Shown piece after piece: positions 38,676 through 50,400 of a stretch of DNA of 64,000 nucleotides. The notes under the pieces were generated by a model. That model saw only the letters and a list, made by a program, of their open reading frames with translations, searched no databases and was not told the DNA's origin. The position numbers and the translations under genes are program-made. The DNA is taken from positions 13,159,001-13,223,000 of the forward strand of contig CM041089.1 in assembly GCA_023079485.1 (NCBI GenBank), written 5' to 3'. The number at the start of each line of letters is the position of its first letter. The first letter of the stretch is position 1. This stretch comes from Archilochus colubris (Eukaryota; Chordata; Aves; Apodiformes; Trochilidae).

Positions 38676-40727
38676 TGAAAAATCTGGAGTGTTTCACTGT
38701 AACTTGTTGCTCTAAGGGTAATGGAGGTTGAGTCAAGAGCCTCCTGACAACTGGAGAAAGGTAGAAGTATGTTCAAAACAGCCAGAAGAGAACACAGCAG
38801 AGCCTTCTCTCTATGCAACAGCTGCTAGAGATGAAAAAGTCACGGTTTTATTCACTATTCTCATTGTCCTGCTCTAGCTAAGACTACCACAAACTGTAAG
38901 CAATCTCATTCAACTCTTCTGGAAATTCACACTCAAAAGCTGCATCCACTGAGCCCCAGACAGGAGGGCAAAGAGCCAAGAATGGAGCAATCAGGAAAAA
39001 GGAAATCCCTTGCATCACAAGGTTCATCTGCCTGAAGCCATCTGGAAATTGACTCTTCAGGATATAAAGTTCACAGCAGATTTTCTGAAAGAATCCAAGC
39101 AAAAAAGGGTTCACAAGCTTCCTCAGCTTTGGTGCAGAGAAGACTTGAACATCCTTCTCTGGTCTGATGCAGCTCAGAGGAAGATTTGAGTGAGAGGTAA
39201 AAAGTTATCCATGGTAAGACAGCCAGCCAGCCCCTTCCTCATCCTTCTCCAACTAGTTCCACTTAACCTACTTAATTCCCAAAATGGGAAATTCAGCTCT
39301 TTCATTTCATATCACTGGCATGATGTGATGAACAACAGAAGAATATGAATTTAAAAATCAAGGAGAAAAAGACAGCAATTATTCCTTTCAAATCAGAGCT
39401 TTGGAGGAACACTATGAGTAACTTATCAGCCAGCACACAATCAGGGAGACTGCCTGGAGTAATCCTGCTGGCATTTTGCAACCTCTAAGATTTTTTTTTT
39501 TGCCATGAAAGATGCAGATGATTCAAGGAACAAGACTGATGATGCTAGTAGAGCCTCACAAAACCCTATCTTTTCCCAAAGGTTTCAGGAGTTGGAAAAC
39601 TGATTTTTGTTTCCACCAGAAGAGAAATCCTTGCATGAATGCATCCAGTGAATTTAGTATAAGAAAGTCATTGAGCCTTTTCACTTTGTCCACAAGCCCA
39701 ACACAAATATAGCAGGCAGTGGCAATTGTGGCTCCCCTGTTCTCCCAGTGTGAAAGAGCATCTCAAGCCTCCCAGAGATGAGAAAAGAAAAATTATGGAT
39801 TAATTTTGTCCCAAATGGCTTGGATGCTTTCTTGAAGGCATCATTTCTTGATGGCAACTCATCCCAACAGCTGCTACCCTGAAGTTTCACAGTTTTCTTT
39901 TTAAAAAAAAACATTGCATCAAGAATTTCTTAACTACCAGTTACTCTTCTAGACAACGTTAGCCTGGTGTTCTGTCAGATCAGAAATGTTCAAACACACT
40001 CCTTCAGCAGCAGAAATTACCAAAAAGCCTTCAATAGGTGGGCTTCCAGGGACTGCCTCTGGTGTGTCACTGTGACCAAATCCTCCCTAAGAGTCTCAGG
40101 GCATTTTTCCAAAAGCCCTGGGGTGTAAAACCCTGTCAGGGGGTAATGATCAGTCTTAGTTTTCTATTCTGTTTTTCTTTTCTCTTTCTTTTCTCTTCCC
40201 CTCTTGTTCTCCTGCTCAGTCACTGCTGGGAAGGGAAGAAGCAAGCATGGGAAAGTTAACAATAAAAATATTTTTCATGGCCCACTTCTGGTAATTTTAA
40301 ATACCCCCAAAAAAAAGAGAAGCAGATATTTTCAGAAAGGGGATGTTCAACAGGGGGATGTTTGGAGGTTTGCAGTGTGGTTTGGATTTTAATTAACTCT
40401 CTAGCAGCATTTTTGTTAGAGTTAGGAAGTCTCTGAGCCAAGTTTAAAAATGCAGATATAGTCCAAGGGGGTGCCCTCAAATATTCATTGCTTGGTAGCT
40501 CTGGAACCAATATCCAAGTGCATCAGGAGAATCAATGGAACTTTTGGGTAATGAAAAGCGATTCATTTTGGTTTCACGTGCACATGTTTGGTCAGTCTCT
40601 CAAAGGAAACAAATCCCACTGCACTTTGGATACCAGGGGAAACTGATAACCAAATGCTCAACCAAATTCAGAGTGAGATCCCCTCTTCCACAATGAATCA
40701 GTTGCAGAGAGGCTCAGGTACACCCAG

Positions 40728-40790
40728 GGACACAGAATGTTTAGGTTGGGAGAGACCTTCAAGAGCATCCAGTCCAAGACCACTCACAAA
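40728..40790 (-). mobile_element. Short CR1 3' end fragment
   Basis: CACAGAATGTTTAGGTTGGG, GAGACCTTCAAGAGCATCCA and GTCCAAGACC in order match a reversed CR1 3' UTR. Confidence 0.7.
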
Positions 40791-43700
40791 CTGGGAAGAA
40801 AACAACCATGGATCACCCCACTGAATGCTGGCAGCTGTTGGAGGCTTTTAGGTGTGCAAGATCAAAAGGCAAATAGCTAAGGGTAGAGAATACTCATAGA
40901 AGGGCAAAGGGAAAAACAAAACAAAACAAAAACCCAACAAAAACCAAGCCCACAGAGCCATGGGAGGCAAGAGCCTCCATCTGCAGAATGCCACTCATGT
41001 TTATTCCTCCCAGCATCATTACCAGCCCCGTTTAGATGAGCACACACCAGCTGAACAACCCATCCTCTCCTCCTGTGCTATTGTTCAGACACACAAGTTC
41101 TTCCTCACAGGGTTCAAACACACACCATGGAAACTCTTGACGCAAGTGGCCTTTGTTTCTTCTGCAAAAGATTTGTACCATTAACTCATTAACCATAAAT
41201 ATTTAAAAGTGCAGCTCATAACTTGTTTCCCTTAGCCCACTGAGCTGCTGTTATTAAGGTGACGCTTCCAAACCTGTGTTTTATCTGAATGGCTTTTTCC
41301 CAGAGTTCCCAAATAAGTCAAGGAAGTCAAGTCCAACACGTTCAAGGTCACTGTTTGCTTCTCAGATTGCACTGATGGTTAAAACTGGTGGAGTTTTCCA
41401 CCTTGAGAGGGCAGGAAGCTACAAGTCTTCTGGGTAATCAAATGCAGATGTAGAAACAATAAAATACACCCATAAAATATGAGTGCCAAGCTTATTAATA
41501 CAGTCTGCTTTGCCAGGAATGGCTGCTAGATTTAAGTGCTCTTAGACAGCTCTTGTTTACTTTTTTAAGGTGTTAGAGGATCAAACAATCAATACCTCTA
41601 GAAGTTACCACAAAAAAAGGACATCTGAAACTTTTAATGTGTGACTGTCACCATGCACCACATTTAATCCTGGTTCCTAGAAGTGTTTAATGCAACACCA
41701 GATGGGTGATAAAGGCTCCTCTCTGTTGTAATGTCTGTGTAATGGGTGTTCTCAAATGGTTGTTGTAATGGTTGTTAAACAACAGGTGTGACAAACGGTG
41801 TTTCTGAACTACAGGTATGGCAAACCAAGCAGAAGAAAGTGGGACCTTTTTGAAGGAGGAGTCTATCAGTTACACATGGAGCTGCTTTTCTGATACACCA
41901 TTCCATTTTTGCTGTCATAAAAGAAAATAAATAAAAAAATCCCACAACAAACACTTCTAAACTATGATAAATTACTTGCAAACACAGAGGACAATGAAGA
42001 AGCACAGGGACTCTACTGAACAAGACATCCTATGGGCCCACTAGGAACAGATAGATCCTGTCTCTTCTGAGGGACTCAGGAGTCCAAGAAAAGCAACCAA
42101 ACTGCAGAAGAGAGGCACTGAAAAACATCACCACAATACTTGCTAGAGAGTGCTGGGATTTCTACACTTTTTCAAGTCTTCTTCTAGGAATCACAGGACA
42201 AAAGGCATTAGAGGACAGTGGGGAGCCTTGGGAAGAATACATTTAAGGTCCTGCTTCTTCAAGAAGCAATAGGGAATTGATTATCTGTGATCTCCCCTCA
42301 GAAATGGTCTGGATATATTTTTAAAAACCTAGAGGTGGCCTTTCTATCAGTTTCAGTCTGAGTGACTTGGTTTTTGCTGTTGCTCATCAGCTGAAAGATA
42401 TAAGAGTTTATCTTATCTTGAATGCAGACTCAGAGTTCTAGAGGAACACAAGTTGTGTACAACTTACCTAAGGATGACTTTCACTTTATCTATCCTGTGA
42501 AATAATTTGATTAGAATTTTTTCATCATTAGCATCCATTTATTTCAAGGTTAGACTGACAGTATTAAAGAAAAAGGTTTTGTGTTTCAAATTAAGGTTTT
42601 AAATAATCATTAAGTACTAATTTATTTCTCATTTGCCTATTTTGAGGAGTCTTAAGATGTACCTCTATACTACCAGTCATCTAATCAAACAGTTTGGGGA
42701 GTTTTCAGCTCTTTTTTTTCAAGCCTCCTTTTACAAGCATCATTTTTCTTAAAGGAAAAAACTCATAATTGCTTGAACTGAGCATATTCTTGGAGGTCTG
42801 ATCATGAAACCCAGGCTGCATTTCTGCTTGTTTCTGCTGTCTCTTCCAAAGTATCCTCTCCCAGAAGGAAAATGGACACTGAAGATAGAGACCAAATTGC
42901 AGGCCACACATCATTTGGGTTTGCTGGCCCTGTTTTCATCAGTATGACCCCTGTTATTTATTCTTTTGATTTCCTTGGCACCTGGCAACCTCTCCCCTGA
43001 AGCAATGGGGTTTGGTGGTAAACACTGACACACACACAGGAGAAAAGAAGATGAAACAACCCCCCAAAAAACCCCAGTGAAGCTGTTTTAAAAGATCAGA
43101 TCACAAGCATCTCAAAACAGATCACAAAATACCTGGGGATGCCTGGGGATGGAAAGACTTGGTGCCTTTTTAAAAGAAGCCTACATTTGGCCAGTTCATC
43201 TCTAGAATATACACTAATATTCACAGCTAAATCTACCATATCTTCTGCAGAGCTCCCATTTCTTAACTCCCAGCAAGTCTCCTGCCCAACAAGACTGGAT
43301 ATGTAGATGCATTTGGTTTATATTTTACATATCTGGTAGGGACAGATTTTCCAGTGTAGAGACAGGGCATGTATTAAGTATTAAAAGTTTGCTCTTCTGG
43401 GTTTATTTTAACACCAGAGACCAGAAAGCATTTGGTTGTCAATCTGTTGACACTACAGAATTTTTGTACTGGTTATTTGATAGTAATCACCTAGCAGAGA
43501 TCTGGTGTCTTTATTAACAAGGCCAATCCTGCTTCAAGAATAGCAGGAACTGCTTGGTCCAAAGAAAAAAAATGCAAATCCATTCCCTGGTTAGAATTGT
43601 GAATGCTTCAAAAGGTTTTCCTTGAAATGTGAACACTATTTCATTGCAGAAAAATAAAAGCTAACGAATTCAAGGAAACAGTAAAAGAAAAATAAAGAAG

Positions 43701-43845
43701 AGAAGTGAAAAAATACACACCTATCTGTTTAGGCAAGGCAGCAGGGCTGGGGCACCAAGGTGAAGCTTTTGGTTCATATCAGCTTCTTCTTTGAAAGCTG
43801 CAGATCCAAAGTAATTTTCAAATTAAAAATCCAAGGGATTCTCCT

Positions 43846-43862
43846 ATTATTATTATTATTAT
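43846..43862. repeat. Short (TTA)n microsatellite
   Basis: Five to six TTA units. Confidence 0.7.
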
Positions 43863-46770
43863 GTTTAAAAATAGCTCGGATGCATTTTCATTGCATTTCA
43901 AATTCTTGCTTGGCATTTCTCAAACCTGCACACCTGCTCATTTCTGTGGATCCAGGTGTAGACCCAAGTGGGATCTGATGCCTGCTCAAATCCAAGAAGC
44001 TAACTTCAAAAATGGAAAGATACCTCTCTCAGGAAAATCCATCTGAGAACATTAATGCAGCTGTTGAAACTTTCTTTATCTCTGGCCCAGTTCCCTAAAG
44101 GTGGCAAGAATTTTGGTTATGAATATAGGACCATTAATTGAGCATTAACTTTGAAGCTTCTATTTTTGCATAAGTGCATAAGCATTAATGCCATGGTTAA
44201 AAATGCAACCTGAAAACATTAGGTGATAGCAGTAATGCAAAGTATTTAAAAGATAGCAGCATGTTTTTTCCCTAGTTAACTATATTTAATTAGGAAAGAA
44301 GTTCAGAAAACCAGCTAAATTTCATCCTCTTAGCATGACACTATGCATCTCCAGTCTCTCTTCAAATTCCATTTTGCATTAATTGACCTCTTGAATTCAA
44401 TTGCCCTAAGTTCTTCCTGAAACCAAAGCATTTCCCTTGAATTTAATTTTCCATTCAGCAGAATATTGCTTGTCAGAAGCATCTCCCAAACACAGTGTAA
44501 AACTGAGCTGCTAATAGAGGTTCAACAAATAATCCCTCTCCAATGCCCAGCAATTAAAATTGAAAAGTCCATGTTCTTCAGGACTTCTTTTCAAGTCTGA
44601 CAGTGGGACAGGAATTGCCAGCCACTGAAGTTTTATGTCTTGGCTTCTTCTGAATTCACAGCCTAGCAGGAGATAAGAACTTGTGTGCACTTGGCTGCTA
44701 TTTGCCCATGACTGAGGCTACTGGCTGGGGGGTTGTTGCTATGAAAAATGCCAACAGCACCCCAAGGACAGTCTGGGACATTCCAGCACTTGTCAGAGAG
44801 GTGCCAGTTTCCCCTTAAATCAAACACCACTGTGATTTCACAGAGCCACAGCACTGCTGATAACAGCTTCAGACCTGGCTGCCAGGGGAGAGAGCAGCCA
44901 GATTGTGTTATTCCCTCCAGGTAGAACAAACAGCCTACAAATCCACCCTGACTTGTGGGTCAGGGAGGAAGAAGGATCAAACCTTATCCATGCTACAGCT
45001 GTTGGTAGCTCCTGATGCCACTGCAGTTACCAATAACCCAGAGATAATAAAGCAAAGTGCCCTAAGGTACAGTGCAAGATCAGGGCAGGGGAAACTCAGT
45101 AGGGCCACTTCACCTTAGAGCCATGAATCCTACAGCATTAGATGCTGTAAAAGCATCAAAAGCTTGAAAATCCCTGCCCTAGAAGATGATGCTGGAATTC
45201 ACAGCACTGATGTCAACTCATTTAGGTGTAGTCACTGTTCCTGGGGGACTCAGTGCCAGCTTTGGTCCCAACACCAGCTAGAACTGTCAGTACCCTGCCT
45301 CCCACAGGGTTTGCTGCTTCAGGCACAACTTTAACACTTCTGGGACTATCCAGCTTTTGGGTCAGAACCAACTCACCCCCTCCCAGTTGGCACAAATGCA
45401 GAGTTTGCACATAGGTCCCCTCTACCTTCATATTTAACACAGCTTTATCTGGCTTGATCTGACAGTGACAGCTCAGCAACTCGACAGGTAGGTCTAGGAG
45501 AACAGCAGAGACAATTTTTTATTTTTTTTTTAACCATCTGGATTAGGATCAAGCTCCTCAGAGATATGAAGCTTGAAGAAAGCTGCTGCAAGTAAATCTC
45601 ATTGTTTCATTCAGGTGCTGATAGAGCCAGTTGCTTCCTGTCCACTTCTGTGGACAAGATGATGGGAAGAAATAAGTAGAGTTAACCCAGAGGAGATGTA
45701 AGGAAGAAATAAATTTACAGGCATTCTTTATTCCTTAGTGTCTGGACTGTTTTTTTCTACTTCAGTCCATGTATTCAAACTTATTTCAGCTCATTAATGT
45801 AAAGAAGTCACATCTACACTTCGGGAATGAAAGTGTAAAATCGTTGGGCTTTCCCATGACTCTCTTCCTTGCACTGCAATAGTAATACTTTCTCTACAAG
45901 TATCCTGTAAAAAACAACCCATTCCTCAGCATGTTTATCATAAAATAAATGGAAGAACAAGGACAAATGAAGAAACTACTTTCATTACCATGGCCTCTCC
46001 TAATTATATAGAAAAACTGAAGTCAAAGCAGAGGACAATTACCTTTTAAAAGACATGCCCTATTCTAATAGTTTTATTTTATAAGGCAGGTGGTAATCTC
46101 AGTGTTGCAGACAGGTCTTATTCTGGTTAATTATCTTTAATAATAATTTTATAATATTTAATAATAATAATTTTAATGAGAAAAAATACTTAAGAATACT
46201 TAGAACATGAATTTGTGTACTTTTTTTTTGCCTCCAAAAACTTACACAGAAGGGAAAGGTGGTCACTAAACAGTAATCAGAGGCTGCAGAAATACATAAA
46301 TTACGTGGAGTATTCATCCTCTGTGAATACAGAGATACCTCACCATAAGCTGAGTAACACTGGTGCCTTGTCATATTTGGCAAGTGAGCCCATGTGGTGT
46401 TCCCTCTCTCAGGACAGAAGTTTATCTGACGAAAGGTTTATCTTTCCTTTCAACTCCCTCTCAAATACAGAATTCAGTGCAGACAAATTCATGTGGGAAA
46501 GAAGGAACGAAAGTGGACTGGGTGGATTTTCATCATCTCAGAAGTCTGCAGCTGAGAGAACCACACAAAAACACAGACATTTGCTTCATTTCTGCAGTCT
46601 TGTGAAAGATCTTAAAGATCCTGCATTAACTCAAACCCTGCAGAGAAATGCCAGTGTTCTCTGGTTTATTTCAGCTTCACACCAATGGGGATTACTGAGA
46701 AAGCCAGAGGTTATCTGCCATGAAGCATCACACAAGTTTTCGCCACCAGGCAGCACCTGCTGTGTCCGCA

Positions 46771-47403
46771 CAGCAGTGTGCCCAGGTAGCCAAGAAGGCC
46801 AATGGCATCCTGGGCTGGCTCAGGAACAGCGTGGCCAGCAGGTCCAGGGAAGGGATTCTGCCCCTGTGCTCAGCCCTGGTGAGGCCACAGCTTGAGTCCT
46901 GTGTCCAGTTCTGGGCCCCTCAGCTCAGGAAGGAGATTGAGGTGCTGGAGCAGGTCCAGAGAAGAGCAAGGAGGCTGTGAAGGGATCCAGCAGAACTCCT
47001 GTGAGGAAGGGCTGAGGGAGCTGGGGGTGTTGAGGCTGGAGAAGAGGAGGCTCAGGGGAGACCTCATCACTCTCTCCAACTCCCTGAAAGGAGGTTGGAG
47101 CCAGGGGGGGGTTGGGCTCTTTTCCCAGGCAACTCTCAGCAAGACAAGAGGGCAGGGTCTCAAGTTGTGCCAGGGGAGGTTTAGGTTGGAGATGAGAAAG
47201 AATTTCTTTCTGGAGAGGGTGATCAGGCATTGGAATGGGCTGCCCAGGGAAGTAGTGGATTCTCCGTGTCTGGAGATCTTTCCAAAGAGCCTGGATGTGG
47301 CACTGAGTGCCATGGGCTGGGAACTGCAGCAGGAGTGGATCAAGGGTTGGACTTGATGATCTCTGAGGTCCCTTCCAACCCAGCCAATTCTATGATTCTA
47401 TGG
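46771..47403 (+). mobile_element. CR1 LINE fragment, young subfamily
   Basis: Plus-oriented, 633 bp. It opens at the segment encoding [20 protein letters not shown] and runs to the octamer tail at 47403. The 154 residues read in one frame here are identical to those read from the copy at 34336, with only a few silent or other-frame base differences. It has the same one-base deletion and stop after QRRARRL. Confidence 0.96.
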
Positions 47404-50400
47404 TTAAAGCAAGTCCTGCCCCTGGGTACATCAGAGCTGGCCAAGGCCCAGCCACCAGCAAGCTGAAGGTCACTGGCAATTAACCCTGATGACTGAGCAG
47501 GAGAGAGGCCAGTTTGTCACCAGTTCACCTGTTAGAACACAGTTCTTGATGCTGGGGGACTTGTCTTCTTGATGATCCCACTAACCTGACTTTCAGAGAG
47601 ACTGCTGATATCTTAGAGATGGCTTTTGGACTACTAAAAAGCCTAAAAGAGTCTCATAAAAACAGTCCCATGCCACCAGGAAAGTATTGCTCATAAAATA
47701 ATCTGCAGTTAAAATGATACTCAAAGGCTGAGAGACACAGAGTGTCCTTCTTATGGATTTTCAAGGGCACACTTATCACCCATCACTTGTGGATGAGATC
47801 ATCCAGCTCTGTTAAGTCCTAGATGGGTTGACACCTCCTTTCATGCCGAAATTAGAAAGTTCTTGCAACCCATTGACCCCGAGATACAAGGGAATCTATT
47901 CAATAGCATTCTCACTCATGAGTCTCTCCCTTACTAAAGGGGGTACCAGAAAAGGGCTGGCATTAACACCAATAAAAACCCCGTGCAAAATAATTAGTCC
48001 ATTCCCCAAAAGCTGGGAAACTACTTTGAGATGGACAAAACCCCAAAACAGGAGAGAACAATGCAGACCAAATTTCACAGATAGAGGAAAAATCTAACAA
48101 CCAGGATGCTTTCAGAACTTCCCTGTAGTGAGGCCAAGGTATAGATCCACTTAGAGGTACCCAAGCATGCAGCATCTTTCCTTCAGCAATAAGGTTATCA
48201 CTGCTAAGGATTAGGATACCAAGAGAGTAAACAGCCAGACATCTCCTTTGAAACCCTGAGACAAGGGTCATTTTTCTTTGCTCTGTGAGAGGAGCCACCC
48301 ACCCATCACAATCTGCTAGATTTCCATCAGCTGCTTCACTATCAGGCTGTAATAGAATTCAGATGTGGTGGACTCAGCTAACAATCCATGATATTTCATG
48401 AGTTTCAACAGGAAGAGAGAAAAACCTGGAAGGGAAAGGTAGAGTTCTTGTTATTACAGGAGCAGCACATTAAAAGTTGACTCCATCTTGCTGCAAGTGT
48501 ATTGGAAGGATGAGCAAAGAAAGCACCTAAAGAGCATCCTTTGGGCATCCATGCAGCTGAAGCCCCCAGATTCAAAGGAATTTGGCCATCACAGGTAGCT
48601 CCAAGGCCAGAAAAATACCTGCAAAATGCCACCAACAGCAGAGAAGGTGGCACCCTTAACAAACCTGTTCTCAAAAAACTCATAGAAGGTTTTGGTTTGA
48701 AGTAACATGAGATAAGCAGAGGGGAAGAAAAAGAAAGGCTGGGGACAGGAAGAGCACCAGCCCTCCACCTTACACACAAGACATGCCCAGTGCAGGAGAA
48801 TTCAAGTGTTACAAGGTTAAGAAAATTGCCCAGCTCCCAGGATCTGCACAATATTCCTTTCACAGTGTGAACCCAGAGTCCTGGCCACCTGTCCCACAGC
48901 AGGATCACTTACACCTAAATGAACTCTCATAAATATTTGCCCAGCCTGTGCTGAAAGCCTTACAGAGAGGAGACTCAACAGGCAAGCAATGCAGGTCATT
49001 GCTTTGCTATCCCTCCCATAAGACAAGAAAAATTCAGAGTATGTTTAAAGACCATCACTTCTTATCTAATTCATCTGAACATAAAGAACAGATCTCTTTC
49101 CTCCTACCTAGGACAGTCTTTAGTTGAAGACTTCAAGTCTCCCACTCTTGTTGGTTATACAAAACTACCTTCCCTCTCAGTATGTTCTCTACTCCTTGGG
49201 TGGTTCTTTTCCTCCCCCAACTTGTATGTTTTTTTCAGCTGAGTTACACCTCTGCTGAAATACAAACTTCTAATTTCATCAACAAAGCATATTCCATCAA
49301 TAAGCTAGAAAAGTTACCAAGAGTCTGATAAAGGATGCATATGGCAACATCTCATTCTCTTCTAACCACAGCCCCTTTACTCCATCCTCGTCTGAAATTA
49401 AACTGGCAGATTATTGGATTTTCACAAATCCATGTTGACTCCTAATATATGTTGTAGATTTCCTCCAAGTGCTTAGAAGTAGTCTAGTTACTTGCTAGGT
49501 AGTTTCCAGCAGAACCTCTCAAGAATAGTAATCACAGGGCACTTCCCATACTTCATTCCAATAAAGATAAACACAGCCCACATGCAGTTTTCCTTAAATG
49601 TTTGTTTGAAAAGATATTAGATATAAAACTCCTCAGCTAAAGGAGCCCACCTCAGCAGAAGCTAAAAACTAGTATGAAAACCTGCTTGAATGTTATCTAC
49701 ACTGTTTCACCCAAGAGATAGTGTCCTTTTGCTCTTTCAGATACTACACACTGAAGTTTAAGGTTTTCCCTTCTCACAGATCATCACTTATCCCATTCTG
49801 CTCAATTTCCCAGTCTCCCTCTGCAGTGAGACTTGATGAATGCACATTTTATATTAAAGCCACACAAGAAACTGCCACAGAAGTCAGAAAGAAATAACCT
49901 TAGTGCTTGACAATGAGTGAATCAAGCAATTCACATGTCCCAAAGGGCTGTCATTACCACAGCTACAGCCTTGCATTTGCTGCAAAACCTGCAGAACCTA
50001 AAAGCCTTCAACATTCTTGTAGCATTTTTCTCATTTCTCTGGTTCAAACACAAAACTGTCCAAAGAAGATCATAACACCATGTCTTGAATGAACAGAACA
50101 CAAAGGCACACAAATAACATGCCCATGTAAGACCAACTGAGATGTCTGTGCCTGTCATACTTTACATACTGCTGGAACAGAGTTCAGAGCGTTCAGTGCT
50201 AGGATGCTGGATGACCTGTTGACATAAAAAACATCAAGTGAGCAGACTTATTTTGGGTGAAGTACTCAGATAATCCTTTATCAAAACTTTCTGGGTCATG
50301 GATAAGATAACAGCACACAACCACATGAAGTTTATCCACACTAAGGGAATACACATTTATTTATTTCCTCCTTCTCAGGTTCAATAACGTTTCAGAGGCT

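Larger units (their letters stand above)
36921..46770. other. Mostly unique intron 1 sequence
   Basis: Only two short CR1 scraps (38.5 and 40.7 kb) and a short TTA repeat. The AT-rich block at about 44120-44420 with several TAATT-type cores could be a conserved element, but I cannot test that. Confidence 0.5.

Noticed and set aside
46215..46895. 226-codon plus-strand frame
   Set aside because: A chance open stretch of unique intron running into the wrong frame of the CR1 at 46771. No domain is visible.
48405..48908. 167-codon minus-strand frame
   Set aside because: No recognisable domain, Cys/Leu/Ser-rich, and no splice or promoter context. Treated as chance.
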